This document shows, piece after piece, positions 1-7,857 of a DNA stretch of 37,168 nucleotides. The notes under the pieces were generated by a model that searched no databases, was not told the origin of the DNA, and saw nothing but the letters and a program-made list of their open reading frames with translations. The position numbers and the translations under genes were made by a program. Position 1 is the first letter of the stretch, and each line of letters starts with the position of its first letter. The DNA is from LC029 sp036676475 (GTDB lineage: Bacteria; Bacillota; Bacilli; Aneurinibacillales; RAOX-1): NCBI GenBank assembly GCA_036676475.1, contig JAKFCU010000052.1, positions 1 through 37,168 of the forward strand. The letters run 5' to 3'.

Positions 1-27
1 GCTTTGGAATAAAATTTCTCTAAAAAA

Positions 28-76
28 CATAAAGATGAAAAGGCAATCAGTCATTGATTGCCTTTTCATCTTTATG
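28..76 (-). terminator. Intrinsic terminator of the DUF2512 gene
   Basis: A perfect 22-bp inverted repeat (28-49 with 55-76) has a 5-base loop. On the minus strand it is followed by a run of six T. The stem overlaps the stop codon of the gene at 72-419, so the hairpin ends that transcript. Confidence 0.9.
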
Positions 77-419
77 CTCTTTCACGCTCTCCTTCATCCG
101 CTATCCCTAATTGACGGTGGTAGATGAATTCGACTACCCCTAATGCTAAAGTAATGGTGGTGAGCTCTCCAATCGTGAGCGACCAATCAAACCAATCTGC
201 TACCGCCCACAAATAAATGAAGGTTAATGCGGCATCTGTGATGGTGGCGACCAAATTGTTGCTCCATCGAAGAACAATTTGGTCACCAATCATGTAGGCG
301 ATGACGGATAGAACTAAAGAAGTAATAACACTGCTCCATAACGTAGCTTCTGTAAACCACATCAACAAAGGCACGACTACGATTCCATTCATGAGAATCT
401 TTCGCAGCATACGATTCAT
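72..419 (-). CDS. DUF2512 (YndM-like) small integral membrane protein
   Basis: A 115-residue hydrophobic protein with about four predicted membrane segments (roughly residues 9-27, 30-50, 57-75 and 82-100) and a short charged C-terminus. Its length and the GDQIVLRWSNN-type loop fit the DUF2512/YndM family of Bacillales membrane proteins, whose function is unknown. The ATG at 419 is preceded on the minus strand by a GAGAGGGGG ribosome binding site at normal spacing. It is transcribed alone and ends in a strong terminator. Family assignment is from recognition of the pattern; no role can be given. Confidence 0.8.
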   Translation of the reverse strand: MNRMLRKILMNGIVVVPLLMWFTEATLWSSVITSLVLSVIAYMIGDQIVLRWSNNLVATITDAALTFIYLWAVADWFDWSLTIGELTTITLALGVVEFIYHRQLGIADEGERERA

Positions 420-539
420 GTCTTTCCCCCTCTCTTTTTATATAGGAGTAATATTTGTCAATGGGGCCCTGAATATAAGAGATATGGCTTGGTAAATAAT
501 GTGCAGTAGAATGTCAGGGACTCCTTTTACCGTTAAAAA

Positions 540-1439
540 TTACTCTGTACTTTGCAGAAACTCCTTCGATAGAGAAATAAATTCTCTCACCGTAAAAGGT
601 AAGTATTTATTCTTTTTCCAAATCATGCCTAGTTCCAAATAAAGGTCAGACTGAAGCAATGGCAGGGCTATTATTTCCGGTTTATGAATTTGTTTGCAAA
701 TTTTGCTTGGCAATAAAGCGACTCCCAATTTTGCTTCCACGAGCTCGACCATAAAATCCCGTTGGGAACTTTCACAGACGACATTCGGACAAAATCCATG
801 TTTGTTACACTCTTCTAAAATACGATCATAAAGAGAAAAATCTCTTCGATATATGATAAAAGCTTCGTTTTCTAAATCGGATATCTGCAGCACAGGTTTT
901 GAAGCTAAGGGATTTTCCCGATGACAAATCAGCATCAAGGGGTCTGTCGACAGTTTGATAATTTCAAAACTGTCGCTTTGAACGGGCACATTGCAAATTA
1001 AGCCAATATCCAATGACCCTTCTTCTACCCCTTGCTTAATGACCTTCGTCCCGACCTCGGTTAAGGTAATCTCGACAGACGGAAATTGCTCTTTAAACTG
1101 ACTGATTAATATAGAGAAAAAAGAAGCTCCTACTATAGGGGGAATTCCGATTCGGATATCTCCCTTCTTTAATTCCATGACATCGCTAAGCTCGGAGGTC
1201 AGATTATGAAAGGCTTCCAGCACATTTTTAGCATTGACTAAGACCGCTTTCCCTGCATCGGTCAACTCTAATTGTTTGGAGGAACGATAAAACAAGGGCA
1301 CGCCTAGTTCTTCTTCTATGCTTTTAATCGCTTTGCTGATGGACGGCTGTGATACATGCAAGGCAGTGGCTGCTTTCGTGAAGCTGAGATGTTTAGCAAC
1401 CTCTGAAAAATATTCCAAGTGGCGGAGATCCACATTCAT
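540..1439 (-). CDS. LysR-family transcriptional regulator
   Basis: A 299-residue LysR-type regulator. The N-terminal winged helix-turn-helix (about 1-60) carries the family pattern SFTKAATALHVSQPSISKAIKSIE, split here as SFTKAATALHVSQ followed by PSISKAIKS, and then EELGVPLFYR. Residues about 90-299 form the periplasmic-binding-protein-like effector domain. It lies back to back with malate synthase G, the usual arrangement for a LysR protein controlling its divergent neighbour, so glcB is the likely target. It resembles the CynR/CcpC branch, but the effector cannot be read from sequence. The start ATG follows a GAGGGGG site. The TTGA-N3-TCAA element at 1460-1470 in the shared promoter region is a candidate binding site of T-N11-A type. 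Confidence 0.92.
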   Translation of the reverse strand: MNVDLRHLEYFSEVAKHLSFTKAATALHVSQPSISKAIKSIEEELGVPLFYRSSKQLELTDAGKAVLVNAKNVLEAFHNLTSELSDVMELKKGDIRIGIPPIVGASFFSILISQFKEQFPSVEITLTEVGTKVIKQGVEEGSLDIGLICNVPVQSDSFEIIKLSTDPLMLICHRENPLASKPVLQISDLENEAFIIYRRDFSLYDRILEECNKHGFCPNVVCESSQRDFMVELVEAKLGVALLPSKICKQIHKPEIIALPLLQSDLYLELGMIWKKNKYLPFTVREFISLSKEFLQSTE

Positions 1440-1459
1440 TCCCCCTCTTTATAACTAAA

Positions 1460-1521
1460 TTGAATATCAAACATTCGAAATATGTATTTTTGTTATGATA
1501 ACATTCATTATACAATGAATG
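1460..1521 (+). promoter_or_regulatory. glcB promoter region with extended -10 and two palindromes
   Basis: An extended -10 (TGTTATGAT, 1491-1499) has no good -35 at 17 bp, as expected for an activator-dependent promoter. Upstream lies TTGAATATCAA (1460-1470), a possible LysR site. The -10 is embedded in the palindrome TGTTAT-G-ATAACA (1491-1503). Just downstream is a perfect 8-bp inverted repeat, CATTCATT/AATGAATG (1502-1509/1514-1521), placed over the expected start of transcription where a repressor could act. Confidence 0.55.
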
Positions 1522-1589
1522 CTAAGAATACTGAAACTTGGTTTATAATAAAGATCAACGATATTAAAATGATTGCGAGGAGAAATTCC

Positions 1590-3764
1590 ATGACCGATTA
1601 TCTAAAAATAGGCAACCTTCAAGTAGCTTCCGAGCTTTACCAGTTTATTCAATCAGAAGCCCTTCCTGGCAGCGGCTTGTCCAGCGAGCAGTTCTGGTCT
1701 GATTTTGAACGCTTAATCCATGAATTAGCCCCTAAAAATAAGGCATTATTGGCCAAGCGCGATGAAATCCAAGAAGCCATTAATGAATGGCATAAAAATA
1801 ATAGAGAGAATTTTGTATTTGAGCAGTATAAGGCCTTTCTGCAAGAAATTGGCTATCTAGAACCTGAAGTTGAAGATTTTCAAATTACTACCCAAGGGGT
1901 AGACGATACCATTACGATCCAAGCCGGACCGCAGTTAGTCGTTCCCGTAAACAATGCCCGTTACGCCATTAATGCAGCAAATGCACGTTGGGGAAGCCTC
2001 TACGACGCATTGTATGGAACAGATGCCCTCGATGAGGATGGAGGTGCTGAGCGTACGTCTTCCTACAACCCTGTCCGCGGGGAGAAAGTCATTTCTTATG
2101 GAAAGGATTTTCTGGATCAGGCTGCTCCGTTGTCGGGATATTCGCACAAAGATGCCGTACAATATTCGCTCCTTCAAGGCCAATTGTCCATTTCGCTAAA
2201 GAATGGAGAAACAACTGGACTGCAGGATTCTACAAAATTATTAGGTTATCACGGGCAACCTGAGAATCCTTCCGCCTTTTTATTTAAAAACAATGGACTG
2301 CACTTTGAAGTTCAGATTGACCGCCAGCATCCGATCGGCAGTACGGATCCCGCAGGAATCAAAGGTATACTCTTGGAATCCGCGCTGACCACCATCATGG
2401 ATTGCGAGGACTCTGTTGCCGCAGTGGATGCGGAGGATAAAGTACAGGTTTACAGCAACTGGTTAGGACTAATGAAAGGCGATCTGTCTGCTACCTTCCC
2501 AAAAGGGAATAAAACGACAGTTCGTACACTTAATCCAGATCGTACCTATACATCCCTTACAGGAGAAGAATTCACCTTACCTGGACGTTCCCTCTTGTTT
2601 GTCCGAAACGTTGGACACTTGATGACCATCGATGCTATTTTAGATCAAGACGGGCAGCAGATTCCTGAAGGAATTATAGATGCAGTGATTACAAGCCTTA
2701 TCGCTAAGCACGATCTCTTGAAAAATGGCCGCTATCAAAACTCATCTAAAGGCTCCATTTATATTGTAAAGCCGAAAATGCATGGATCTGAAGAAGTGGC
2801 TTTTGCCAATGAGTTGTTTGACCGGGTGGAAGATATGCTCGGCTTTGAACGAAACACCCTAAAAATCGGGGTCATGGACGAGGAACGCCGCACTTCCCTG
2901 AATTTGAAAAACTGCATTTACCAGGTAAAGGACCGAATCGTATTTATCAATACAGGGTTCCTTGATCGTACAGGGGATGAAATGCACACTTCCATGGAAG
3001 CGGGACCTATGATTCGCAAAAACGATATGAAATCATCTGGATGGCTGCAAAACTATGAAAAATCGAATGTTAGCGTAGGATTAGCTACTGGCTTGCAAGG
3101 CCGCGCTCAAATCGGGAAAGGCATGTGGGCCATGCCAGACCTCATGAAAGAAATGCTGAAGCAAAAAATCGGCCACTTGAAAGCAGGAGGCAATACAGCA
3201 TGGGTGCCATCCCCTACGGGAGCAACCTTGCATGCACTCCACTATCACCAAATCGATGTCAAAGAAATTCAAAACCAATTAAAAGAAGAAATTCGCGATT
3301 TCCGGGACGCTATTTTGGAGATCCCCGTGGTTTCAAACCCTCAATGGAACGCTGAAGAAATCCAGCAGGAATTGGACAACAATGCGCAAGGGGTCCTAGG
3401 CTATGTGGTTCGCTGGGTCGAGCAAGGGATAGGCTGCTCCAAAGTACCGGATATTAATAATGTAGGTCTTATGGAAGACCGTGCTACGCTGCGCATCTCT
3501 AGTCAGCACATGACAAACTGGCTGCACCATGGGATTTGTACCAAGGAACAGATCATAGAGACCATGAAGCGGATGGCCAAAGTGGTCGATGGGCAAAATG
3601 CCGGAGATCCTGCCTATCGCCCGATGGCTGACGACTATGATAACTCAGTGGCATTCCAAGCGGCTTGCGAACTCGTTTTCAAAGGCTATGAACAGCCGAG
3701 CGGCTATACAGAGCCCATCTTGCACCGCCGTCGCATTGAATTCAAGGCCAAAGCGGCCAAATAA
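1590..3764 (+). CDS. glcB: Malate synthase G
   Basis: A 724-residue malate synthase of the long G type (E. coli enzyme 723). It condenses glyoxylate with acetyl-CoA to malate in the cytoplasm. Visible family motifs include TTIMDCEDSVAAVDAEDK, TRTGDEMHTSMEAG-like LDRTGDEMHTSMEAGP, and near the C-terminus GLMEDRATLRIS, whose Asp630 corresponds to the catalytic base (Asp631 in E. coli). The ATG at 1590 is chosen because GAGGAGA lies just before it and the protein then begins like its family (MTDYLKIG); a longer frame back to 1482 has no ribosome binding site and runs through the promoter. No isocitrate lyase is present in the window, so glyoxylate may come from glycolate or purine breakdown as well as from the glyoxylate shunt. 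Probably controlled by the divergent LysR protein. Confidence 0.97.
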   Translation: MTDYLKIGNLQVASELYQFIQSEALPGSGLSSEQFWSDFERLIHELAPKNKALLAKRDEIQEAINEWHKNNRENFVFEQYKAFLQEIGYLEPEVEDFQITTQGVDDTITIQAGPQLVVPVNNARYAINAANARWGSLYDALYGTDALDEDGGAERTSSYNPVRGEKVISYGKDFLDQAAPLSGYSHKDAVQYSLLQGQLSISLKNGETTGLQDSTKLLGYHGQPENPSAFLFKNNGLHFEVQIDRQHPIGSTDPAGIKGILLESALTTIMDCEDSVAAVDAEDKVQVYSNWLGLMKGDLSATFPKGNKTTVRTLNPDRTYTSLTGEEFTLPGRSLLFVRNVGHLMTIDAILDQDGQQIPEGIIDAVITSLIAKHDLLKNGRYQNSSKGSIYIVKPKMHGSEEVAFANELFDRVEDMLGFERNTLKIGVMDEERRTSLNLKNCIYQVKDRIVFINTGFLDRTGDEMHTSMEAGPMIRKNDMKSSGWLQNYEKSNVSVGLATGLQGRAQIGKGMWAMPDLMKEMLKQKIGHLKAGGNTAWVPSPTGATLHALHYHQIDVKEIQNQLKEEIRDFRDAILEIPVVSNPQWNAEEIQQELDNNAQGVLGYVVRWVEQGIGCSKVPDINNVGLMEDRATLRISSQHMTNWLHHGICTKEQIIETMKRMAKVVDGQNAGDPAYRPMADDYDNSVAFQAACELVFKGYEQPSGYTEPILHRRRIEFKAKAAK

Positions 3765-3778
3765 CAAGCATAAGCAAA

Positions 3779-3815
3779 GAGCCGATGATTCCTTAGGAAC
3801 TCATCGGCTTCTCTA
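3779..3815 (+). terminator. Intrinsic terminator after glcB
   Basis: Stem AGCCGATGA (3780-3788) pairs with TCATCGGCT (3801-3809), followed by a T-rich stretch. It lies between the convergent ends of glcB and the ABC exporter operon and may serve both. Confidence 0.75.
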
Positions 3816-3839
3816 TTTATTTGTGTGAAATAGAATGAA

Positions 3840-5693
3840 TTAGGTCAAATCATCTGACAAACGTTTTTTGCTCATACCGTAATAAATTCCTTCCTTCTCA
3901 AGCAAGGCTTGATGACTTCCTTGCTCGGCAATTTCCCCCCGATCAATCACCATGATGGAATCGGCATGACGAATCGTATTCAAGCGATGGGCGATGATAA
4001 AGCTCGTGCGTCCTTCCATAAGGGTAAGTAAGGCATCCTGAATATGAAGCTCTGTCCGGGTGTCGATACTGCTTGTCGCTTCATCCAAAATCAAAATCGA
4101 CGGTTTTGCCAATATCACTCTGGCGATGGCCAACAGCTGCCTTTGTCCTTGACTCAGATTCCCTCCATTTTCAGACAGCATAAAGTCATATTTATCTGGA
4201 AGACGGTTTATGAATCCATCGGCATTCGCCATCGTTGCCGCCGCTTTCACTTCCTCATCGCTTGCATCCGGTTTGCCATATCTAATACTTTCTTTGATCG
4301 TGCCTGAAAATAAATAGCTATCTTGGAGAACGAAGCCAAAGCATCTCCTTAAGCTATCCCTTGTATAGTCTCGCAAATCTCGGCCATCCAGAAGAATTCT
4401 TCCGCTTGTGACATCATAAAAACGTGTCAACAGATTGACAATCGTCGTTTTCCCAGCCCCTGTCGGTCCAACAAGGGCTGTACTGCTGCCCTCCTTCGAT
4501 TCGAAGCTGATGTGTTTGAGGATCTCAACATCTTTTCGGTAACCAAAGCTAACCTCTTCAAACACAATATGCCCTTTGGGATCTTTTAATTCGATTGCAC
4601 CTGGTACATCCTCTGGCTCTTCCTGTTCATCCAGAACTTCAAACACTCGCTCTGCACCAGCTATTCCGGATTGCAACATGTTATAAATATTAGCCAAATC
4701 ATTCAGAGGCCTGACAAATTGTCTTGAATAACTGAGGAAACTTGCGATAATTCCTACCGTAATAAGGCTCTTCATGGCTAGAATACCACCAACAATCGCC
4801 ACTAATACAAATCCAATATTATTAATGACATTCATGACCGGCATAAGAATACCAGACCAAATTTGCGCTTTCAACCCAACCTTCTTTAACTCGGAATTCA
4901 TCGTATCGAATTCTGCTATGGCCTTTTCCTCATGGTTGAAAGCTTTAACGACCTGTATTCCAGAGATGGTTTCCTCGATATGTCCATTGAGCTTTCCAAG
5001 CTGTATCTGTTGATCTTTGAACATCACCCTTGTTTTTTTCGTAATGGTGCGGGTCAGCAGGAACACCATGGGGACCGTAATGAATGTGGCCATGGTAAGG
5101 GTCGGACTTAACACCATCATCATAACGAACGACCCTAAAAGAGCCATGACACCAGACATTAGCTGGGTGGTCGACTGGGAGATGGTCGAACTGACATTTT
5201 CAATATCGTTAGATAGCCGGCTCATTACCTCTCCATGGAGACGAGCATCAAAATAAGCAACAGGCAGTTTCTGCAGCTTTTCAAATAATGCTCCGCGTAA
5301 ATTTTTCACAATCCGCTGAGAAACACCTGCCATCATCCATCCTTGGAGAAAATTCAAGAACCCATCAACAAGATAAGCTATAACCAAAGCTATGACTGTC
5401 ATTTCTAAAATTGCCCAATCAACTGAAGCATGTGGACCACCCATGGCATCGATCGATACCCCGATAAGATAGGGTCCTAACAACGTAAGTCCTGTACTTG
5501 CCAGGATGAAGAGAGAAATAACAAGGAGCCATTTTCTTTCCTTTCCGATGTATTGCCACAAGCGTTTCAGCGTTCCGATTATATTTTTCGGCTTTACAAC
5601 GGGGCCTCTTCCCCGTCCAAAGCCGCCGCCAAATCTTCCTGGGACTGGCAAGATGGGCTGAATCTGCTGTTCTTTAGATGGAGTTCGAGACAT
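3840..5693 (-). CDS. ABC exporter half-transporter, catalytic partner (YfiC/BmrD-like)
   Basis: A 617-residue fused permease-ATPase of the heterodimeric multidrug/lipid exporter type. A glycine-rich N-terminal tail (about 18-31) precedes six membrane segments (about 50-330) and a nucleotide-binding domain with Walker A GPTGAGKT (409-416), Walker B ILILDE with catalytic Glu538, and H-loop His569. The signature is LSQGQ (513-517) instead of LSGGQ. Intact catalytic residues paired with an altered signature are what one expects of the subunit that supplies the hydrolysing Walker motifs in an asymmetric heterodimer. Its ATG follows GAGGAGGTG and overlaps the end of the upstream partner by 20 bases, indicating translational coupling. 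The substrate is unknown. Confidence 0.95.
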   Translation of the reverse strand: MSRTPSKEQQIQPILPVPGRFGGGFGRGRGPVVKPKNIIGTLKRLWQYIGKERKWLLVISLFILASTGLTLLGPYLIGVSIDAMGGPHASVDWAILEMTVIALVIAYLVDGFLNFLQGWMMAGVSQRIVKNLRGALFEKLQKLPVAYFDARLHGEVMSRLSNDIENVSSTISQSTTQLMSGVMALLGSFVMMMVLSPTLTMATFITVPMVFLLTRTITKKTRVMFKDQQIQLGKLNGHIEETISGIQVVKAFNHEEKAIAEFDTMNSELKKVGLKAQIWSGILMPVMNVINNIGFVLVAIVGGILAMKSLITVGIIASFLSYSRQFVRPLNDLANIYNMLQSGIAGAERVFEVLDEQEEPEDVPGAIELKDPKGHIVFEEVSFGYRKDVEILKHISFESKEGSSTALVGPTGAGKTTIVNLLTRFYDVTSGRILLDGRDLRDYTRDSLRRCFGFVLQDSYLFSGTIKESIRYGKPDASDEEVKAAATMANADGFINRLPDKYDFMLSENGGNLSQGQRQLLAIARVILAKPSILILDEATSSIDTRTELHIQDALLTLMEGRTSFIIAHRLNTIRHADSIMVIDRGEIAEQGSHQALLEKEGIYYGMSKKRLSDDLT

Positions 5694-7422
5694 TCGATTG
5701 CACCTCCTCGCCCATCTGGGACTGGAATATTTCCAGGTAAACCCTACAGCTGTTTAATAACTCCTGGTGGCTGCCTTGGCCCACGATTTCCCCTCGGTCC
5801 ATGACTATAATCTGATCAGCATCGATGACAGATGTAATGCGCTGCGCAATGATCAAGCAAGTCATCCCTCGAACGTACTTCCGTAAAGCATCCTTGATCT
5901 TCGCTTCGGTCGCTGCGTCAATGGCACTCGTGCAATCATCAAGGATGAGTATCCGGGGTTTTCTAACCAATGCCCGAGCGATCGAGAGCCTCTGCTTCTG
6001 TCCTCCCGAAAAGTTCACGCCTCCCTGTCCGATTCTCGTTTCATAGCCTTCAGGAGAGTCAGCAATAAACTCATGGGCTTGAGCCATTTTCGCTGCCGCT
6101 TCCATTTCTTCAAATGTAGCCTTCTCTTTTCCCCATCTGAGGTTGTCTTGAACCGTACCTGTAAACAGCATGGTTTTCTGAGGGACTAGAGCCATTTTCT
6201 CTCTGAGCCTCTTGGGATTCAGATTGCGAATATCTTCTCCATCTACTTTGATGAGACCAGCGGTTACATCATAAAAGCGTGGAATTAAATGCACTAAACT
6301 GCTTTTCCCTGATCCTGTTGATCCAATGATCCCGATGGTTTCTCCAGGTCTGCAAGCGAACGTGACATTCTTTAACACCAGATCACCTAAGGTGCCATGA
6401 TAAGAAAAAGAAACATTCTCAAATTCTACTTTTCCCTTTTCATGGCTGTCTGTCCCTGATTGTTCCGTAAATGTCATACGATCCTGCTCGGAAAACACTT
6501 CTCCAATTCGTTCAACTGAAGCTCTTGCCCGGACGAACATCGTAAAAACCATGGCTATTAACATCAACGAGAATAGAATCTGGGTCATATAATTGATAAA
6601 GGCTATGATATGACCCACCTGCATCTGCCCATCCTCAACCCCTAATCCTCCTAACCAGAGAACCGCGACAATTCCCAAGTTCACTGTTAAGGCGATTCCC
6701 GGATGAAAGATCGACATGAGCCGCATCGCAACTGTTGATTTCATTTGAAACAGTTCGTTTGCCCGATTAAATTTTTCCACTTCATAATCGTACCGGTTAA
6801 AGGCTTTAACTACCCTGACCCCTGATAGGAATTCCCGGATAACCCCGTTGATTCGGTCAAGCGATTTTTGAACCTGGGAAAAGAAAGGGAACCCTATTTT
6901 CATATTGATAGCAATTAACAAACCTACAACGGGCACCACAACCGCCAGCACCACTGCCAAATCAGGATTTAGCCGAATCGCCATGATTAAACTTCCCAGA
7001 CAAATAATCGGTGCTTTCACAAAGATTCGCATCATCCCGTTCACAAACACCTGAACTTGCGTTACATCGTTGGTCAGTCTCGTAATGAGAGAGGCACGAT
7101 CAAACTGATCCAGATTCTCAAAGGAAAGACTTTGTGTTTTTCTGAATAAGTCTGCTCTGAGTTCGGCTCCAAAACTTTGCGACACATGGCTCGATATCAT
7201 GTTTCTCGCAAAAGCAGACAGAGCGCCTATGGACGTAACAAGGAGCATGAAGCCACCCAAACGCCAGATCACATCCAGTTGTTTGCCTGCTACTCCCTCA
7301 TCGATCATCTCAGCCATCAACGTTGGTAGCAGAAGATCGCACAAGGCTTCAATCATTACTAATACGATAGCCACACTAAATGGCTTGCCGTAAGAACGGA
7401 TATATTTTTTTAAAAAGAGAAT
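5674..7422 (-). CDS. ABC exporter half-transporter, degenerate-site partner (YfiB/BmrC-like)
   Basis: First gene of the exporter pair, about 582 residues. Six membrane segments are followed by a nucleotide-binding domain with Walker A GSTGSGKS (about 367-374) and a canonical FSGGQ signature (about 471-475). The Walker B glutamate is replaced by Asp (LILDD, about 496) and the H-loop histidine by Gln (IIAQR, about 527). These are the hallmark substitutions of the non-hydrolysing site in heterodimeric exporters such as BmrCD, LmrCD and TM287/288. Start choice: a strong GGGAGGGG site lies seven bases before an in-frame ATT at 7422, which gives a family-like N-terminus (LFLKKYIRSYGKPF). A GTG at 7467 is in frame but has no ribosome binding site and would translate through this purine-rich sequence. 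The ATT start is inference. Confidence 0.93.
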   Translation of the reverse strand: MLFLKKYIRSYGKPFSVAIVLVMIEALCDLLLPTLMAEMIDEGVAGKQLDVIWRLGGFMLLVTSIGALSAFARNMISSHVSQSFGAELRADLFRKTQSLSFENLDQFDRASLITRLTNDVTQVQVFVNGMMRIFVKAPIICLGSLIMAIRLNPDLAVVLAVVVPVVGLLIAINMKIGFPFFSQVQKSLDRINGVIREFLSGVRVVKAFNRYDYEVEKFNRANELFQMKSTVAMRLMSIFHPGIALTVNLGIVAVLWLGGLGVEDGQMQVGHIIAFINYMTQILFSLMLIAMVFTMFVRARASVERIGEVFSEQDRMTFTEQSGTDSHEKGKVEFENVSFSYHGTLGDLVLKNVTFACRPGETIGIIGSTGSGKSSLVHLIPRFYDVTAGLIKVDGEDIRNLNPKRLREKMALVPQKTMLFTGTVQDNLRWGKEKATFEEMEAAAKMAQAHEFIADSPEGYETRIGQGGVNFSGGQKQRLSIARALVRKPRILILDDCTSAIDAATEAKIKDALRKYVRGMTCLIIAQRITSVIDADQIIVMDRGEIVGQGSHQELLNSCRVYLEIFQSQMGEEVQSNVSNSI

Positions 7423-7572
7423 GGCAACTCCCCTCCCTTCTAAAAGATTACTCCCACAAATGTTCACTTATTATGAGAATAACATAGTTTTACTCATGAT
7501 GGCGTTGGAATCTACGACTTTAGGCGGTGCAGGATCATACCAGCAAGATTTCCTTTGAGAAAAAATTACTAG

Positions 7573-7601
7573 TAGTCTTCATCTTAAAAATATGTTATGA
7601 T
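7573..7601 (+). promoter_or_regulatory. Extended -10 promoter with a 7-1-7 palindrome
   Basis: TGTTATGAT (7593-7601) is a good extended -10; the -35 is poor. It sits in a perfect 15-base palindrome, ATGTTAT-G-ATAACAT (7592-7606). Sixteen bases (7593-7608) are identical to the glcB promoter at 1491-1506. Transcription would start near 7608. Confidence 0.55.
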
Positions 7602-7607
7602 AACATT

Positions 7608-7703
7608 CTGAGCCGACTTATATGCGCTGCGTCTATTGCAATCGGGTTGTGGAGCCTGAATAGACGTAATGAAAAAAAGAATCCTTTATAGGGTTCTTTT
7701 TTT
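7608..7703 (+). ncRNA. Candidate short terminated transcript (sRNA or leader with 13-codon ORF)
   Basis: Between a promoter-like extended -10 and a strong intrinsic terminator lies about 95 bases that can fold into a 10-bp hairpin (7628-7637 with 7659-7668). It also contains a tiny ORF, 7622-7663, encoding MRCVYCNRVVEPE with a CxxC pair but no clear ribosome binding site. It could be a stand-alone small RNA, a leader peptide, or an attenuator in front of the oxidoreductase at 7858. It matches no RNA family I recognise. The terminated-transcript reading is inference from promoter and terminator placement. Confidence 0.45.
7672..7703 (+). terminator. Intrinsic terminator of the short transcript
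   Basis: An A-rich arm (7672-7684) pairs over 13 positions, including one G-T, with a T-rich arm (7691-7703) around a 6-base loop. It lies 154 bases upstream of the oxidoreductase start, so it ends the short transcript or attenuates the downstream gene. Confidence 0.8.
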
Positions 7704-7857
7704 ATTGTTAAACATTTTAGATTACTCCGCATTTAGCTGTTACTATTCTACCCCCATCACTTTTTTTACTATTCACCCTTCCATATGTCTTGTAAAATGA
7801 AATATAACCTACTAGTTTTCGCTTTGTTTAAGTCCTGGAAAGGAGTACCTTTATAAC

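Noticed and set aside
1482..1589. N-terminal 36-codon extension of malate synthase G
   Set aside because: It runs through the promoter palindromes and lacks a ribosome binding site; homologues begin at the 1590 ATG.
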